NCBI RefSeq assembly: GCF_014646275.1
Contig: NZ_BMND01000015.1
Location: 62,001-126,000 of the forward strand
Length of the DNA: 64,000 nt
Direction of reading: 5' to 3'
Origin: Streptomyces kronopolitis
GTDB taxonomy: Bacteria > Actinomycetota > Actinomycetes > Streptomycetales > Streptomycetaceae
Shown here piece by piece: positions 1 to 8,913 of this stretch. The position numbers and the translations under genes are program-made. How positions within the stretch are numbered: the first letter of the stretch is position 1; each line of letters starts with the position of its first letter. The notes below the pieces were generated by a model that had not been told where the DNA came from, ran no database searches, and worked only from the letters and a program-made list of their open reading frames with translations.

Positions 1-2
1 CC

Positions 3-1577
3 GGGCCGGCGGACGCCGCACCGGACCCCTGGCAGGCCCAGGTATGGGGCCTCGGTCGGGTCGCCGCCCTCGAACACCCGGCGCTGTGGGGCGGTCTGGT
101 CGATCTCCCCGCCGAAGGGGAGCCGACCGGCCTGGCCGCCGTCCTCTCCGGGACCGCCGGGGAGGACCAGGTGGCACTGCGCGGGGACGGCGTTCACGCG
201 CGTCGCCTCACCCCTGCCGACACGCGCGACGACCCGGGGGCCGACGCCCTCGCATCCGGTGCGTACCGGTGGACGGACGGCGCGGTTCTGATCACCGGCG
301 GTACCGGAGCGCTCGGTGCGCACACCGCCCGCATGCTCGCCTCGCAGGGGGCGTCCCGACTGGTTCTCGTCAGCCGCCGCGGCCCGGCCGCTCCCGGCGC
401 CGAGGCACTGCGTGCCGAACTGGAGGCGCTCGGCGCGGCGGTCGACCTGACGGCCTGCGACGTGACCGACCGCGACGCCGTCAGCCGGCTGGCCGAGGGC
501 CTCGCCGCGGCCGGCACCCCCGTCCGCGCCGTGGTGCACGCGGCGGGTGTCGCCGCCGAACAGCCGCTGACGGAACTCGCCGGGGACGGCTTCTCGGCGG
601 TGACCGACGCGAAGGTCACCGCCGCGGAGATCCTCGACGAGGTGCTGGGGGACGACCTGGCGGCGTTCGTCGTCTACTCCTCCATCGCCGGCACCTGGGG
701 CAGCGCGGGCAACGGCCCATACGCCGCCGCCAACGCCCACCTGGACGCACTGGTCGAGCGGCGTCGGGCCCGCGGCGCCGCCGGCACGGCCGTCGCCTGG
801 GGCCCCTGGAGCGGGGGCGGCATGGCGGACGACCACTTCCAGGAGGAGATGGAGCGCCGCGGTGTCCGCGCCCTCTCCCCCGAAGGCGCCACCGCCGCGC
901 TCGCTCAGGCCCTGGAGCACGACGACACCACGGTCACGGTCGTCGATGTCGACTGGGACCGCTTCGCCCGCGTCTTCGCCAGCAACCGCCCCAGCCCGCT
1001 GCTCGGGTACCTGGCGGAGCCCGCCGCCGCTGCCGAGGAGGCGCCCGCCCGGACGGAACTGGCCGAGCGCCTCGCGGCCCTGGACGCCGAGGCGCGGCGC
1101 GGCGCGGTGCTGGATCTGGTGCGCGCGGAGGTCGCGGGGGTGCTGGGGCATGCCACGTCCCGAGCCGTCGCCGTGGACCGCGCCTTCACCGACATGGGGT
1201 TCGACTCCCTCATGGCCGTCGAACTGCGCACCCGGCTCGGCGTGGTCAGCGGCCTCGCGCTGCCGACCACCCTCGTCTTCGACCACCCGAGTCCCGCGGA
1301 GGTGACCGACTTCCTCTGCGCGCGGTTCGAACCCGACCGGGACGCCCTCACCCACGAGATCCTGGAGAAGCTCGACTGGCTGGAGACCACCCTGCTGGAC
1401 GCCGCGCACAGCCAGGGCGTCCGCGCACGGTTCGGCTCCCGGCTCGATGCCCTGCTCGCCCGGCTCGACCGTACGGCGGCCCCGACCGAGAGCCGGCTGT
1501 CGGATCCGGCCGCGGACGACATCGAATCGGCGACCGCCGAAGAACTGCTCGCATTCGTCGAGGAGCATTTCGACTAG
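3..1577 (+). CDS. Modular type I polyketide synthase, C-terminal part (KR-ACP-docking)
   Basis: The reading frame is open from the left edge, so only the last 524 residues of a larger megasynthase are present. Order: KR structural subdomain (WGLGRVAALEHP), KR catalytic Rossmann domain (TGGTGALG near residue 98; SSIAG and PYAAAN carry the Ser and Tyr), ACP with GFDSLMAVEL (phosphopantetheine Ser near residue 401), then a helical tail ending EELLAFVEEHFD. The KR lacks the LDD motif of B-type domains and has the Trp of A-type domains (GTWGS), so I infer an active A-type, probably A1, ketoreductase that sets an L-configured hydroxyl. There is no thioesterase. The acidic C-terminal tail looks like a docking domain, so the chain is handed to another PKS protein outside this window. 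The CHC-CoA genes follow 129 bp downstream on the same strand. Confidence 0.95.
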   Translation, partial: GPADAAPDPWQAQVWGLGRVAALEHPALWGGLVDLPAEGEPTGLAAVLSGTAGEDQVALRGDGVHARRLTPADTRDDPGADALASGAYRWTDGAVLITGGTGALGAHTARMLASQGASRLVLVSRRGPAAPGAEALRAELEALGAAVDLTACDVTDRDAVSRLAEGLAAAGTPVRAVVHAAGVAAEQPLTELAGDGFSAVTDAKVTAAEILDEVLGDDLAAFVVYSSIAGTWGSAGNGPYAAANAHLDALVERRRARGAAGTAVAWGPWSGGGMADDHFQEEMERRGVRALSPEGATAALAQALEHDDTTVTVVDVDWDRFARVFASNRPSPLLGYLAEPAAAAEEAPARTELAERLAALDAEARRGAVLDLVRAEVAGVLGHATSRAVAVDRAFTDMGFDSLMAVELRTRLGVVSGLALPTTLVFDHPSPAEVTDFLCARFEPDRDALTHEILEKLDWLETTLLDAAHSQGVRARFGSRLDALLARLDRTAAPTESRLSDPAADDIESATAEELLAFVEEHFD

Positions 1578-1616
1578 TCCCCCGTCCCGCCTACGCGCGG
1601 ACCAACTCCCGCAGCA

Positions 1617-1633
1617 TTAGGGGCCGTTAGGGG
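1617..1633 (+). promoter_or_regulatory. Paired TTAGGGG direct repeats upstream of the CHC operon
   Basis: TTAGGGG occurs at 1617-1623 and again at 1627-1633, ten bases apart and so on the same helix face. The pair lies in the gap between the PKS stop and the EPSP-like/ligase start. Related CTAGGG or TTAGGGG elements occur before the DAHP synthase and in the P450/PEP-synthase-like divergent promoter. I infer an activator site, possibly for the LAL regulator in this window; no promoter hexamers are clear. Confidence 0.4.
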
Positions 1634-1706
1634 ATAGTGCATCGATCCGAATCTGGAGAGCATTCACCAAGAGGATTTGCGAAATGTCTAGGAGTGAACA
1701 GATCCC

Positions 1707-4700
1707 ATGCATCTTCTCGTCAAGGGAATTCAGCACCGGATTTCCAGCGAAATCCTCGTACCGAACTCCAAATACCATGCACACCGTGCGCTGATCCTCG
1801 CCTCGCTCGCGGACGGGGAGAGCCGGATCCACGGCCTGTCCGACGCCCGGCACGTCGAGTACACCGTGCGGCTGCTGCGCGACCTCGGCGTACGGATCGT
1901 CCGCGAGGGCGACACCTTCGTGGTGCGGGGGCTCGGCGGGCACTACCGCCCGGTCCGGGACACCGTCTCGGCGGGCAGCTCCGGCACCACCCTCTATTTC
2001 ATGACCGGGCTCGCGTCCCTGTCACACCGCGCGGTCACGATCACCGGTCAGAAATACTTCCGGAACCGTCCCGTGGGCCCGCTGCTGCGCGCGCTGGAAC
2101 AGATGGGCGTACGCCTGGAGTCGGCGAATGACTGCCCGCCCGTCCAGGTCAGCGGCCATCGGCCCACGGGCGGCGAGGTGACCATTCCGGGCACCTTGTC
2201 CCAGTGGATATCCGGACTGCTGCTGCTCGCGCCGTTCGCCACCGGCCCCACCACCATCACCGTGTCGGGCACGCTCAACGAGCGCACCTATCTGGAGCTG
2301 ACCGTCGCGATGATGCGGCAGTTCGGCCTGGAGGTGACCGTGGCCCCCGACTGGCGGCGCTTCGAGGTGGCGCCGCACCAGAGCGTGCGGCCCACCGAAC
2401 TGACACTGCCCCCCGACATCGGTTCCGCTGCCTTCGGCATCGCCACCGCCGCACTGCACCCCTCCGACGTCCTCCTGCGCGGTATGCCGAGTCTGACCGG
2501 GGGCCCGGCCGACCACCCCGAGTTCCACTTCCTCGACATCGCACGCTCGATGGGCGTCCCCATGGAACTGGACCCGGTCGCCGGCGGTGTCCGGATCCAG
2601 CAGGACGCGCCCCTGCTGAAGGCCGTCGACGTCGACTGCCGCGACGTGCCGGACATGCTCCCCGTCCTGACCACCCTCGCCACCTTCGCGCACGGCGAGT
2701 CGGTGTTCCGCAACGTCGCGCACACGCGGCTGAAGGAGTCCGACCGGGCCGGTGTGATGCTCCAGCTCAACTCCATGGGCGCCGAGCTGGAGTTGGCCGA
2801 CGACACCCTGCGGGTGACCGGGGTGGACGGCCTGGCCGGCGCGGAGTTGTCCTCGTACAACGACCACCGGGTGCTGATGTCGCTGGCCGTGGCCGCCTCA
2901 CGTGCCCGGGGCCACTCCACGCTGTCGTACCCGCGCGCCTACCGCATCTCGTATCCGGGCTTCCTCGACATGATGAACACCGTCGGTGTGCCGGCCTCCG
3001 TGGAGAAGGGCCCCGCACGGTCCGCCACGGGCCGTGCCCGCGAACCCGTCCCGGAACCCGTCCAGTCAGTCGCGGACCCGGACCGCGCCTGCGAGGTCAC
3101 CCTGCCGGAGTGGCTGGCCCGGCACGCCGCGTCCCGCCCCGGTGACACCGCCCTCGTGGACGTACGCCCGGACGGCGACTTTGTCGTCACCTGGAGCGAC
3201 CTGGCCGGCCGGGTGGACAAGGCCGCCGCGCTGCTGCTCGAACTCGGTGTGCGGCCGGGCGAGAACGTGGCGTACCAGCTGCCCAACCGCCTGGAGTTCG
3301 TGGTGCTGTCGCTGGCGGCGCTGCGGATCGGCGCCGTCTGCTGCCCGGTCATCCCGTTCTTCCGGCAACGCGAACTCGGCTTCGTCCTGCGCCGCTCGCT
3401 GGCCCGCGTCCTGGTCGTCATGGACGAGTACCGGTCCCGGCGCCCCGCGCAGGAGGCACTCGCCCTCGCCGCCACCGGTGGCCCGGACACGGCGCACCTG
3501 GAGCATGTCGTGGTGCTGGCCCGGTCGGGCGGCGGCAGCCGACCGCCGCAGCCGCCCCCGGTCGGCGTCCGTCTGCACGACTGGGAGAGCGCCCTGCGGA
3601 CGACGACGGTCGACCGGGCAGCGCTCGACGCGATCCGTCCGACGGCCGGGGCGACGGCGCAGCTGCTGTTCACCTCGGGCACCACCGGCGAACCCAAGGG
3701 CGTCATGCAGCCCTCCTCGAACCTGGTCCGGGCCGTGTCGATGGAGATCCGGCATCTCGGCCTCGGCCCCGAGGACGCCGTCTGGGTGCCCTCGCCGCTC
3801 GCCCACCAGACGGGCTTCCTGTACGGGATGACGCTGGCGACCGTGCTGGGTGTGCCCCAGATCGTGCAGTCCGAGTGGGACGCGCGGCGCGCCCTGGTCT
3901 CGTTGAACGCGCACCGGGCGACGTTCGTCCAGGCCGCCACGCCGTTCCTGGCCGACCTGGTGAAGGCGGTCGAGGACATTGGCGAGGCGCCCCGGCATCT
4001 GCGGATCTTCGTGGCCACCGGCGCCACCGTGCCCCGCTCGCTGGCCGAGCACGCGAGCGAGGTGCTGGGCACGAAGGTGTGCGGCGCGTTCGGCACCACC
4101 GAGACCTGCCTCGGCGCGCTGTCCACGCCGACCGACACACCGGAACGGCGCTGGGGCACCGACGGGCGCGTGCTGGACGGCGTACGGCTGCGGGTCACCG
4201 ACGACCGGGGCGAGGTGCTGGCGCCGGGCGCCGAGGGCAACTTCGAGATCCTCTCGCAGACCACCTTCGAGGGCTATCTCGACCGGCCCGACCTGACCGC
4301 GGAGGCCTTCACCCCGGACGGCTGGTTCCGCACCGGCGACCTCGCGGTGCTCGACGAGTCGGGCTACGTCCGTATCACCGGCCGGGTCAAGGACGTGATC
4401 AACCGCGGCGGCGAGAAGATCCCCGTCGGCGAGATGGAGCAGCTGCTGTTCCGCCACCCCGCCGTCGACGACGTGGCCATCGTGGCCATGCCCGACGAGC
4501 GTCTCGGCGAGCGTGCCTGCGCGTTCGTGGTGCTCAAGGACGGCGCGCTGCTCGGCTTCGAGGAGATGTGCTGCTACCTGGACGGGCACCAGGCCGCCAA
4601 GCAGTACTGGCCGGAGCGGCTCCAGCTCGTCCCGGATCTCCCGCGCAACCCGATCGGCAAGGTCCAGAAGTTCGAACTGCGGGCCAGGGCGCGTCACCTG

Positions 4701-4718
4701 CGCCCCCACATGCAGTGA
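1707..4718 (+). CDS. EPSP-synthase-like domain fused to acyl-CoA ligase (CHC pathway)
   Basis: A 1003-residue two-domain protein. Residues 1-430 resemble 5-enolpyruvylshikimate-3-phosphate synthase and keep many of its active-site signatures: NSKYHAHRALILA (Lys/Arg), SAGSSGTT, LSQW, DVPDMLPVL, RLKESDR and YNDHR. Residues 460-1003 are an ANL-family adenylating ligase: LLFTSGTTGEPKG P-loop, GAFGTTE, GWFRTGDLAV and the C-terminal NPIGKVQKFELR with the catalytic Lys. In ansatrienin-type CHC pathways the EPSP-like enzyme is assigned the first elimination from shikimate and a separate ligase makes the CoA ester; here both are one polypeptide joined by a Pro/Arg-rich linker near residues 432-455. 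The start is ATG with AGGAG at 1691-1695. The fusion itself is certain from the single open frame; the pathway role is inferred from neighbours. Confidence 0.9.
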   Translation: MHLLVKGIQHRISSEILVPNSKYHAHRALILASLADGESRIHGLSDARHVEYTVRLLRDLGVRIVREGDTFVVRGLGGHYRPVRDTVSAGSSGTTLYFMTGLASLSHRAVTITGQKYFRNRPVGPLLRALEQMGVRLESANDCPPVQVSGHRPTGGEVTIPGTLSQWISGLLLLAPFATGPTTITVSGTLNERTYLELTVAMMRQFGLEVTVAPDWRRFEVAPHQSVRPTELTLPPDIGSAAFGIATAALHPSDVLLRGMPSLTGGPADHPEFHFLDIARSMGVPMELDPVAGGVRIQQDAPLLKAVDVDCRDVPDMLPVLTTLATFAHGESVFRNVAHTRLKESDRAGVMLQLNSMGAELELADDTLRVTGVDGLAGAELSSYNDHRVLMSLAVAASRARGHSTLSYPRAYRISYPGFLDMMNTVGVPASVEKGPARSATGRAREPVPEPVQSVADPDRACEVTLPEWLARHAASRPGDTALVDVRPDGDFVVTWSDLAGRVDKAAALLLELGVRPGENVAYQLPNRLEFVVLSLAALRIGAVCCPVIPFFRQRELGFVLRRSLARVLVVMDEYRSRRPAQEALALAATGGPDTAHLEHVVVLARSGGGSRPPQPPPVGVRLHDWESALRTTTVDRAALDAIRPTAGATAQLLFTSGTTGEPKGVMQPSSNLVRAVSMEIRHLGLGPEDAVWVPSPLAHQTGFLYGMTLATVLGVPQIVQSEWDARRALVSLNAHRATFVQAATPFLADLVKAVEDIGEAPRHLRIFVATGATVPRSLAEHASEVLGTKVCGAFGTTETCLGALSTPTDTPERRWGTDGRVLDGVRLRVTDDRGEVLAPGAEGNFEILSQTTFEGYLDRPDLTAEAFTPDGWFRTGDLAVLDESGYVRITGRVKDVINRGGEKIPVGEMEQLLFRHPAVDDVAIVAMPDERLGERACAFVVLKDGALLGFEEMCCYLDGHQAAKQYWPERLQLVPDLPRNPIGKVQKFELRARARHLRPHMQ

Positions 4719-4732
4719 CAGGAGAAGACGGA

Positions 4733-5908
4733 GTGCGAAAGATGATGGACGAGCAGCGGTTCAAAGAAGTCCGTGACGCGGTCGAGCGGTGGGTGGAGGG
4801 CCCGGGCGAGCGCTGGGCCGAACGCATCGAGGAGACCGGCGAGGTACCCGAGGCGCTGTGGAGCGAGCTGAACGAGCTCGGGTTCCTGCGGCTCGCCGCC
4901 CCGGTGGAGTACGGCGGCCAGGGCCTCGGGTTCACCCGGTGGATGGAGCTGATGGAGATCTTCTCCCGCTCCCACGGCTCCCTGCGCATGATCGTGCACG
5001 TCGTCAACGGCATCTGGCGGTCGATGGACGGCCACGCCTCGGACGAACAGCGCAAGCGGTTCGTGGTGCCGTCCGTCCTGGGCGAGATCAAGATCGCGTT
5101 CGCGCTGACCGAGCCGGGCAACGGCACCGGGGCGGACATCACGACCTCGGTGGTCCGCGAGGGCGACACCTACTACCTGTCGGGCCGCAAGCACCTGATC
5201 ACGTTCGGGGTGCGCTGTGACTACTACCTCCTGGCGGCGCGCGTCGCCGGCTCCACGGGCCACGAGGGCACCGTCGCCCTGCTGGTGCCGCGCAACGCGC
5301 CCGGAGTGAGCGCCGAGGACACCTCCCGCACGATGGGCGTCACCGGCACCGACCACGCCTCGATCGTCTTCGACCGCACCCCCGTGCCCGTGGACCACCG
5401 GCTCGGCGAGGAGGGCCAGGGGCTGGAGGTGTTCCTCGGCGGATTCCTCACCCCCTCGCGGATCTCCGTCGCGATGAGCTGCGTCGGCCTCGCCCAGCGC
5501 GCCCAGCAGCTCGCCGTCGACTACGCCCGCTCCCGGGTGACCTTCGGTAAATCGCTGACGGAGCGTCAGGCCATTCAGTTCATGCTCGCCGAGAACGCGG
5601 CGGACATCGAGGCGGCCCGACAGCTCGTGCTGCACGCAGCCCGCCGCTTCGAGGAGGGCGCCGACGACGCGTCCATGCAGTCCTCGATGGCCAAGATGCA
5701 CGCGGTGACGATGCTGACCACCGTCACCGACAAGGCGCTCCAGGTCCACGGCGGGCTCGGCTACTGGAAGTCCCAGAAGATCGAGCGCGTCTACCGCGAT
5801 GCCCGCGCCCAGCGCTTCGAGGAAGGCCCCAACGAGGTGCAGAAAGCCGTGGTCTTCCGCGAACTGCTGCGGCAGGCCCGGACCGTCACCGAGGAAGGCA
5901 CACGATGA
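4733..5908 (+). CDS. Acyl-CoA dehydrogenase (CHC-CoA pathway)
   Basis: A 391-residue FAD-dependent acyl-CoA dehydrogenase of normal family length. It shows the family signatures ALTEPGNGTGADI (substrate/FAD loop), the RVTFGKSLTERQAIQF region and a C-terminal QVHGGLGYWK followed by the EGPNEVQ motif that normally carries the catalytic base. The GTG start at 4733 follows GGAG by eight bases; in-frame ATGs at 4742 and 4745 are alternatives. The gene starts 14 bases after the ligase fusion and its stop overlaps the next start (ATGA). In CHC-CoA clusters such an enzyme is thought to rearrange or introduce ring double bonds between dehydration and reduction steps; the exact step here is inference. 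Confidence 0.93.
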   Translation: MRKMMDEQRFKEVRDAVERWVEGPGERWAERIEETGEVPEALWSELNELGFLRLAAPVEYGGQGLGFTRWMELMEIFSRSHGSLRMIVHVVNGIWRSMDGHASDEQRKRFVVPSVLGEIKIAFALTEPGNGTGADITTSVVREGDTYYLSGRKHLITFGVRCDYYLLAARVAGSTGHEGTVALLVPRNAPGVSAEDTSRTMGVTGTDHASIVFDRTPVPVDHRLGEEGQGLEVFLGGFLTPSRISVAMSCVGLAQRAQQLAVDYARSRVTFGKSLTERQAIQFMLAENAADIEAARQLVLHAARRFEEGADDASMQSSMAKMHAVTMLTTVTDKALQVHGGLGYWKSQKIERVYRDARAQRFEEGPNEVQKAVVFRELLRQARTVTEEGTR

Positions 5909-6747
5909 ACGACATCCGACACGACGACGCGGCCGGCGAATCCACGATCTCCCTCATCACGGGCGCCTCGCGCGGCATCGGACGCGCCCTCGCGCTCACC
6001 CTGGCCCGCCAGGGCGGCACCGTGGTCGTCAACTACAAGAAGAACGCCGAACTGGCCGAGAAGACCGTCGCCGACATCGAGGAGGCCGGCGGCCGGGGCA
6101 TCGCCGTCCAGGCCGACGTCGAGACGACGGAAGGCGTCACGGCACTGTTCGACGAGGTCGCAGAGCGCTACGGACGCCTGGACCACTTCGTCTCCAACGC
6201 CGCCGCCAGCGTCTTCAAGAACATCCTCGACCTCGGCCAGCACCACCTGGACCGCTCCTACGCCATGAACCTGCGCCCCTTCGTGCTCGGCGCCCAGCAG
6301 GCGGTCAAGCTCATGGACGACGGCGGCCGGATCGTCGCGCTGTCGTCGTACGGATCGGTCCGCGCCTACCCGACGTACGCCGCGCTCGGCGGGATGAAGG
6401 CGGCGATCGAGGCCTGGGTGCGGTACATGGCGGTCGAGTTCGCGCCGTACGGCATCAACGTCAACGCGGTGAACGGCGGCCTGATCGACTCCGACTCGCT
6501 CGCCTACTTCTACGGCATCGAGGGCATGCCCGACATGCGCGGCGTCCTGGACCGCATCCCCGCCGGGCGGCCCGGCACCGTGCAGGAAATGGCCGACACC
6601 GTCGCCTTCCTGCTGAGTGAGGGCGCCGGCTACATCACGGGCCAGACCCTGGTCGTCGACGGGGGCCTGAGCGTGGTCGCCCCGCCGTTCTTCACGGACG
6701 CCGGCGAGGCACTGCAACTGCCGCCCCGACCGACACGGGAATCCTGA
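5905..6747 (+). CDS. chcA: 1-cyclohexenylcarbonyl-CoA reductase-type SDR (ChcA-like)
   Basis: A 280-residue short-chain dehydrogenase with TGASRGIGRALAL near residue 20 (NAD(P)-binding glycine motif), SNAAAS, the catalytic Ser region ALSSYGS, and YINV-type C-terminal features (GINVNAVNGG; GYITGQTLVVDGG). The usual YxxxK Tyr/Lys pair appears as altered AYPTYAALGGMKAA, as in the divergent enoyl-reducing SDRs. The length matches what I recall for Streptomyces collinus ChcA, which reduces several enoyl-CoA intermediates between shikimate and CHC-CoA. The ATG overlaps the upstream stop by four bases, so it is translationally coupled to the dehydrogenase. The ChcA assignment rests on length, fold and operon context, not on a database match. 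Confidence 0.85.
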   Translation: MNDIRHDDAAGESTISLITGASRGIGRALALTLARQGGTVVVNYKKNAELAEKTVADIEEAGGRGIAVQADVETTEGVTALFDEVAERYGRLDHFVSNAAASVFKNILDLGQHHLDRSYAMNLRPFVLGAQQAVKLMDDGGRIVALSSYGSVRAYPTYAALGGMKAAIEAWVRYMAVEFAPYGINVNAVNGGLIDSDSLAYFYGIEGMPDMRGVLDRIPAGRPGTVQEMADTVAFLLSEGAGYITGQTLVVDGGLSVVAPPFFTDAGEALQLPPRPTRES

Positions 6748-6766
6748 GAGACGAAGGGCGTGCGAC

Positions 6767-8845
6767 GTGTACGACCATGTCTTCCGGGCCGGCTGCATCG
6801 GCACCATGCGGCTTCCGCATCGCATCGTCATGGGCGCCATGCACCTCAATCTGGAGACCGCGGACGATGACGGCGCGGCCCTGGCCGCGTTCTACGCCGA
6901 GCGCGCGGCCGCGGGCGCGGCGCTCATCGTCACCGGAGGCGTGGCGGTCAACGCCGTGGGCGCGGGCGGCCCCGGGTACGGGGTGATCGGCGACTCCCGC
7001 ACCAGGGCGGCCCTCTCGGCGGCGGTGCGTGCGGTGCACGAGCGCGGCGGACGGATCGCTCTGCAGCTCTTTCACGCCGGGCGGTACGCCCTGCCCGGCG
7101 CCCGCGAGGGAGCAGGGCACCCCGTCGCCCCGTCACCCGTACACAGCGCCTTCGCGCGCTGCACCCCCCGGGAGATGTCCCCCGAGGAGATCACCACCAC
7201 GATCGCCGACTTCGCCGAGGGCGCGTCCGCCGCACGCGCCCTCGGCTTCGACGCCGTGGAGGTGATGGGCTCCGAAGGCTATCTGATCAACCAGTTCACG
7301 GCACCGCTGACCAACCTGCGCGACGACGCGTGGGGCGGTGACGCCGCACGGCGGCGCCGATTTCCGCTGGAGGTGCTGCGCGCGGTCCGCGCGGCCGTGG
7401 GCCGGGACTTCCCGGTGCTCTTCCGCATCTCCGGGAACGACCTGGTGACCGGGGGCACTCCGCCGGACGAGATCACCGCGCTCGCGGTGGCGCTCGCCGA
7501 GGCCGGGGCGGACGCGCTCTCCGTCGGCGTGGGCTGGCACGAGTCACCGGTGCCCACCGTGCAGTCCGAGGTCCCCGCCGGCACCTGGGCGGCCTGCGCC
7601 AAGGCGCTCAAACGCGCCCTGCTGGCCGCCGGCCACACCGATGTCGCGGTGATCGCCGCCAACCGCTTCCCGCACCTCGCGCAGGCCGACGAAGCCCTGT
7701 CCGGTGGCGAGTTGGACTTCGTGGCCATGGCGCGGCCGTTCCTGGCCGACCCGCAGATCGTCGCCAAGTCGGCCGCCGGCCGCCCCGACCGGGTCAATGT
7801 CTGCATCGCCTGCAACGAGGCGTGCATCGACCGCTCCTTCGGCACCGAAAGGGTGTCCTGCCTCGTCAACCCCAGAGCCGGATACGAAACGGAGTTCCCT
7901 CCACCGCAGCCGACCCGCCACCACCGTGGGCCGCTAGGCCGCTACGCCGTGATCGGTGCGGGCATCGCCGGACTGGAGGCCGCCCGCACACTGGCCGGCC
8001 TCGGCCACCAGGTCGAGGTGTACGAGGCCGCGGCCCACCCCGGCGGCCAGTTCCGGCTGGCCTCCCGGGTGCCGGGAAAGGCGGAATTCGCCGCGACCAT
8101 CCACCACCACGTACGGGAACTGCGAGACGCCGGCGTGCCGTTGCACCTGGGCCGTCGCCTCGGGAGCGCGGACATCCCGGAGCTGCGGTCGTTCGACGGT
8201 GTGGTGCTGGCCACCGGTGTGCGCCCCGCCGGGTTGACCCTCTCCGGCGCGGACCTGCCCCATGTACGCGACTACGCACAGGCGTTCGCCGATCCCGAAG
8301 CACTCGGCGGACGGATCGTCGTCATCGGCGGAGGTGGCATCGCCGTCGATCTGGCGCACACCCTGACCACCGATCCGGCTGCCGCGGTGACGCCGGAGGA
8401 GTTCCTGGCCCGGCACGCCGTGGCCGGGGGCACTCCGCGGCCCGGGACGCAGCCCGCCGTCCGTGGCGCGCCGTGCGAGGTGACGCTGATCCGGCGTGGC
8501 CGCAGGATCGGAGCAGGCATCGGCCCCAGCACCCGCTGGGTCGTCATGCGGAATCTGAGGGCCGCCGGTGTACGGATGCTCACCGGCGTGACCTACCGGA
8601 AGATCACACCCACCGGCGTCCTCGTCACCGATGCGGAAGGCAGTGAGCGCTCCCTCGACGCCGACCATGTCGTGCTCGCCGTCGGCCAGGCCCCGGTGGA
8701 CGAGCTGGCCCCGCTGTTGCACGCGGCAGGCGTCCCCGTCGTCACCGCGGGCGGCGCCGCGGGAACGGACGGGCTCAACGCCGTACGGGCCACAGCCGAG
8801 GGCCTGCGAGCGGCGCACCGGATATCCCGCGTCGCCGTGGGATGA
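6767..8845 (+). CDS. 2,4-dienoyl-CoA reductase-like FMN/FeS/FAD oxidoreductase
   Basis: A 692-residue protein of the NADPH-dependent 2,4-dienoyl-CoA reductase (FadH/OYE) family. An FMN TIM barrel occupies residues 1-340. A four-Cys cluster near 346-365 has C-x2-C-x3-C-x11-C spacing (CIACNEAC then SCLV), fitting a 4Fe-4S centre. An FAD site VIGAGIAGLEAA lies near 394 and a second dinucleotide site VVIGGGGIAVDLA near 518. The GTG start is preceded by GAAGGG. As last gene of the CHC operon (20 bases after chcA), it is a good candidate for reducing a conjugated cyclohexadiene carbonyl-CoA intermediate; that substrate is inferred. ansatrienin-type clusters carry a comparable oxidoreductase as far as I recall. 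Confidence 0.88.
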   Translation: MYDHVFRAGCIGTMRLPHRIVMGAMHLNLETADDDGAALAAFYAERAAAGAALIVTGGVAVNAVGAGGPGYGVIGDSRTRAALSAAVRAVHERGGRIALQLFHAGRYALPGAREGAGHPVAPSPVHSAFARCTPREMSPEEITTTIADFAEGASAARALGFDAVEVMGSEGYLINQFTAPLTNLRDDAWGGDAARRRRFPLEVLRAVRAAVGRDFPVLFRISGNDLVTGGTPPDEITALAVALAEAGADALSVGVGWHESPVPTVQSEVPAGTWAACAKALKRALLAAGHTDVAVIAANRFPHLAQADEALSGGELDFVAMARPFLADPQIVAKSAAGRPDRVNVCIACNEACIDRSFGTERVSCLVNPRAGYETEFPPPQPTRHHRGPLGRYAVIGAGIAGLEAARTLAGLGHQVEVYEAAAHPGGQFRLASRVPGKAEFAATIHHHVRELRDAGVPLHLGRRLGSADIPELRSFDGVVLATGVRPAGLTLSGADLPHVRDYAQAFADPEALGGRIVVIGGGGIAVDLAHTLTTDPAAAVTPEEFLARHAVAGGTPRPGTQPAVRGAPCEVTLIRRGRRIGAGIGPSTRWVVMRNLRAAGVRMLTGVTYRKITPTGVLVTDAEGSERSLDADHVVLAVGQAPVDELAPLLHAAGVPVVTAGGAAGTDGLNAVRATAEGLRAAHRISRVAVG

Positions 8846-8913
8846 GGACGTGCGGGAGCGGGCACACGCAAACGGAGCGGACTCCTCTCCCCACACTCCC
8901 GGACGGGTCGGTC

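Noticed and set aside
44..1630. Long Arg/Gly/Pro-rich frame over the PKS
   Set aside because: Shadow frame of the KR-ACP coding sequence; no domain and a composition typical of out-of-frame high-GC DNA.
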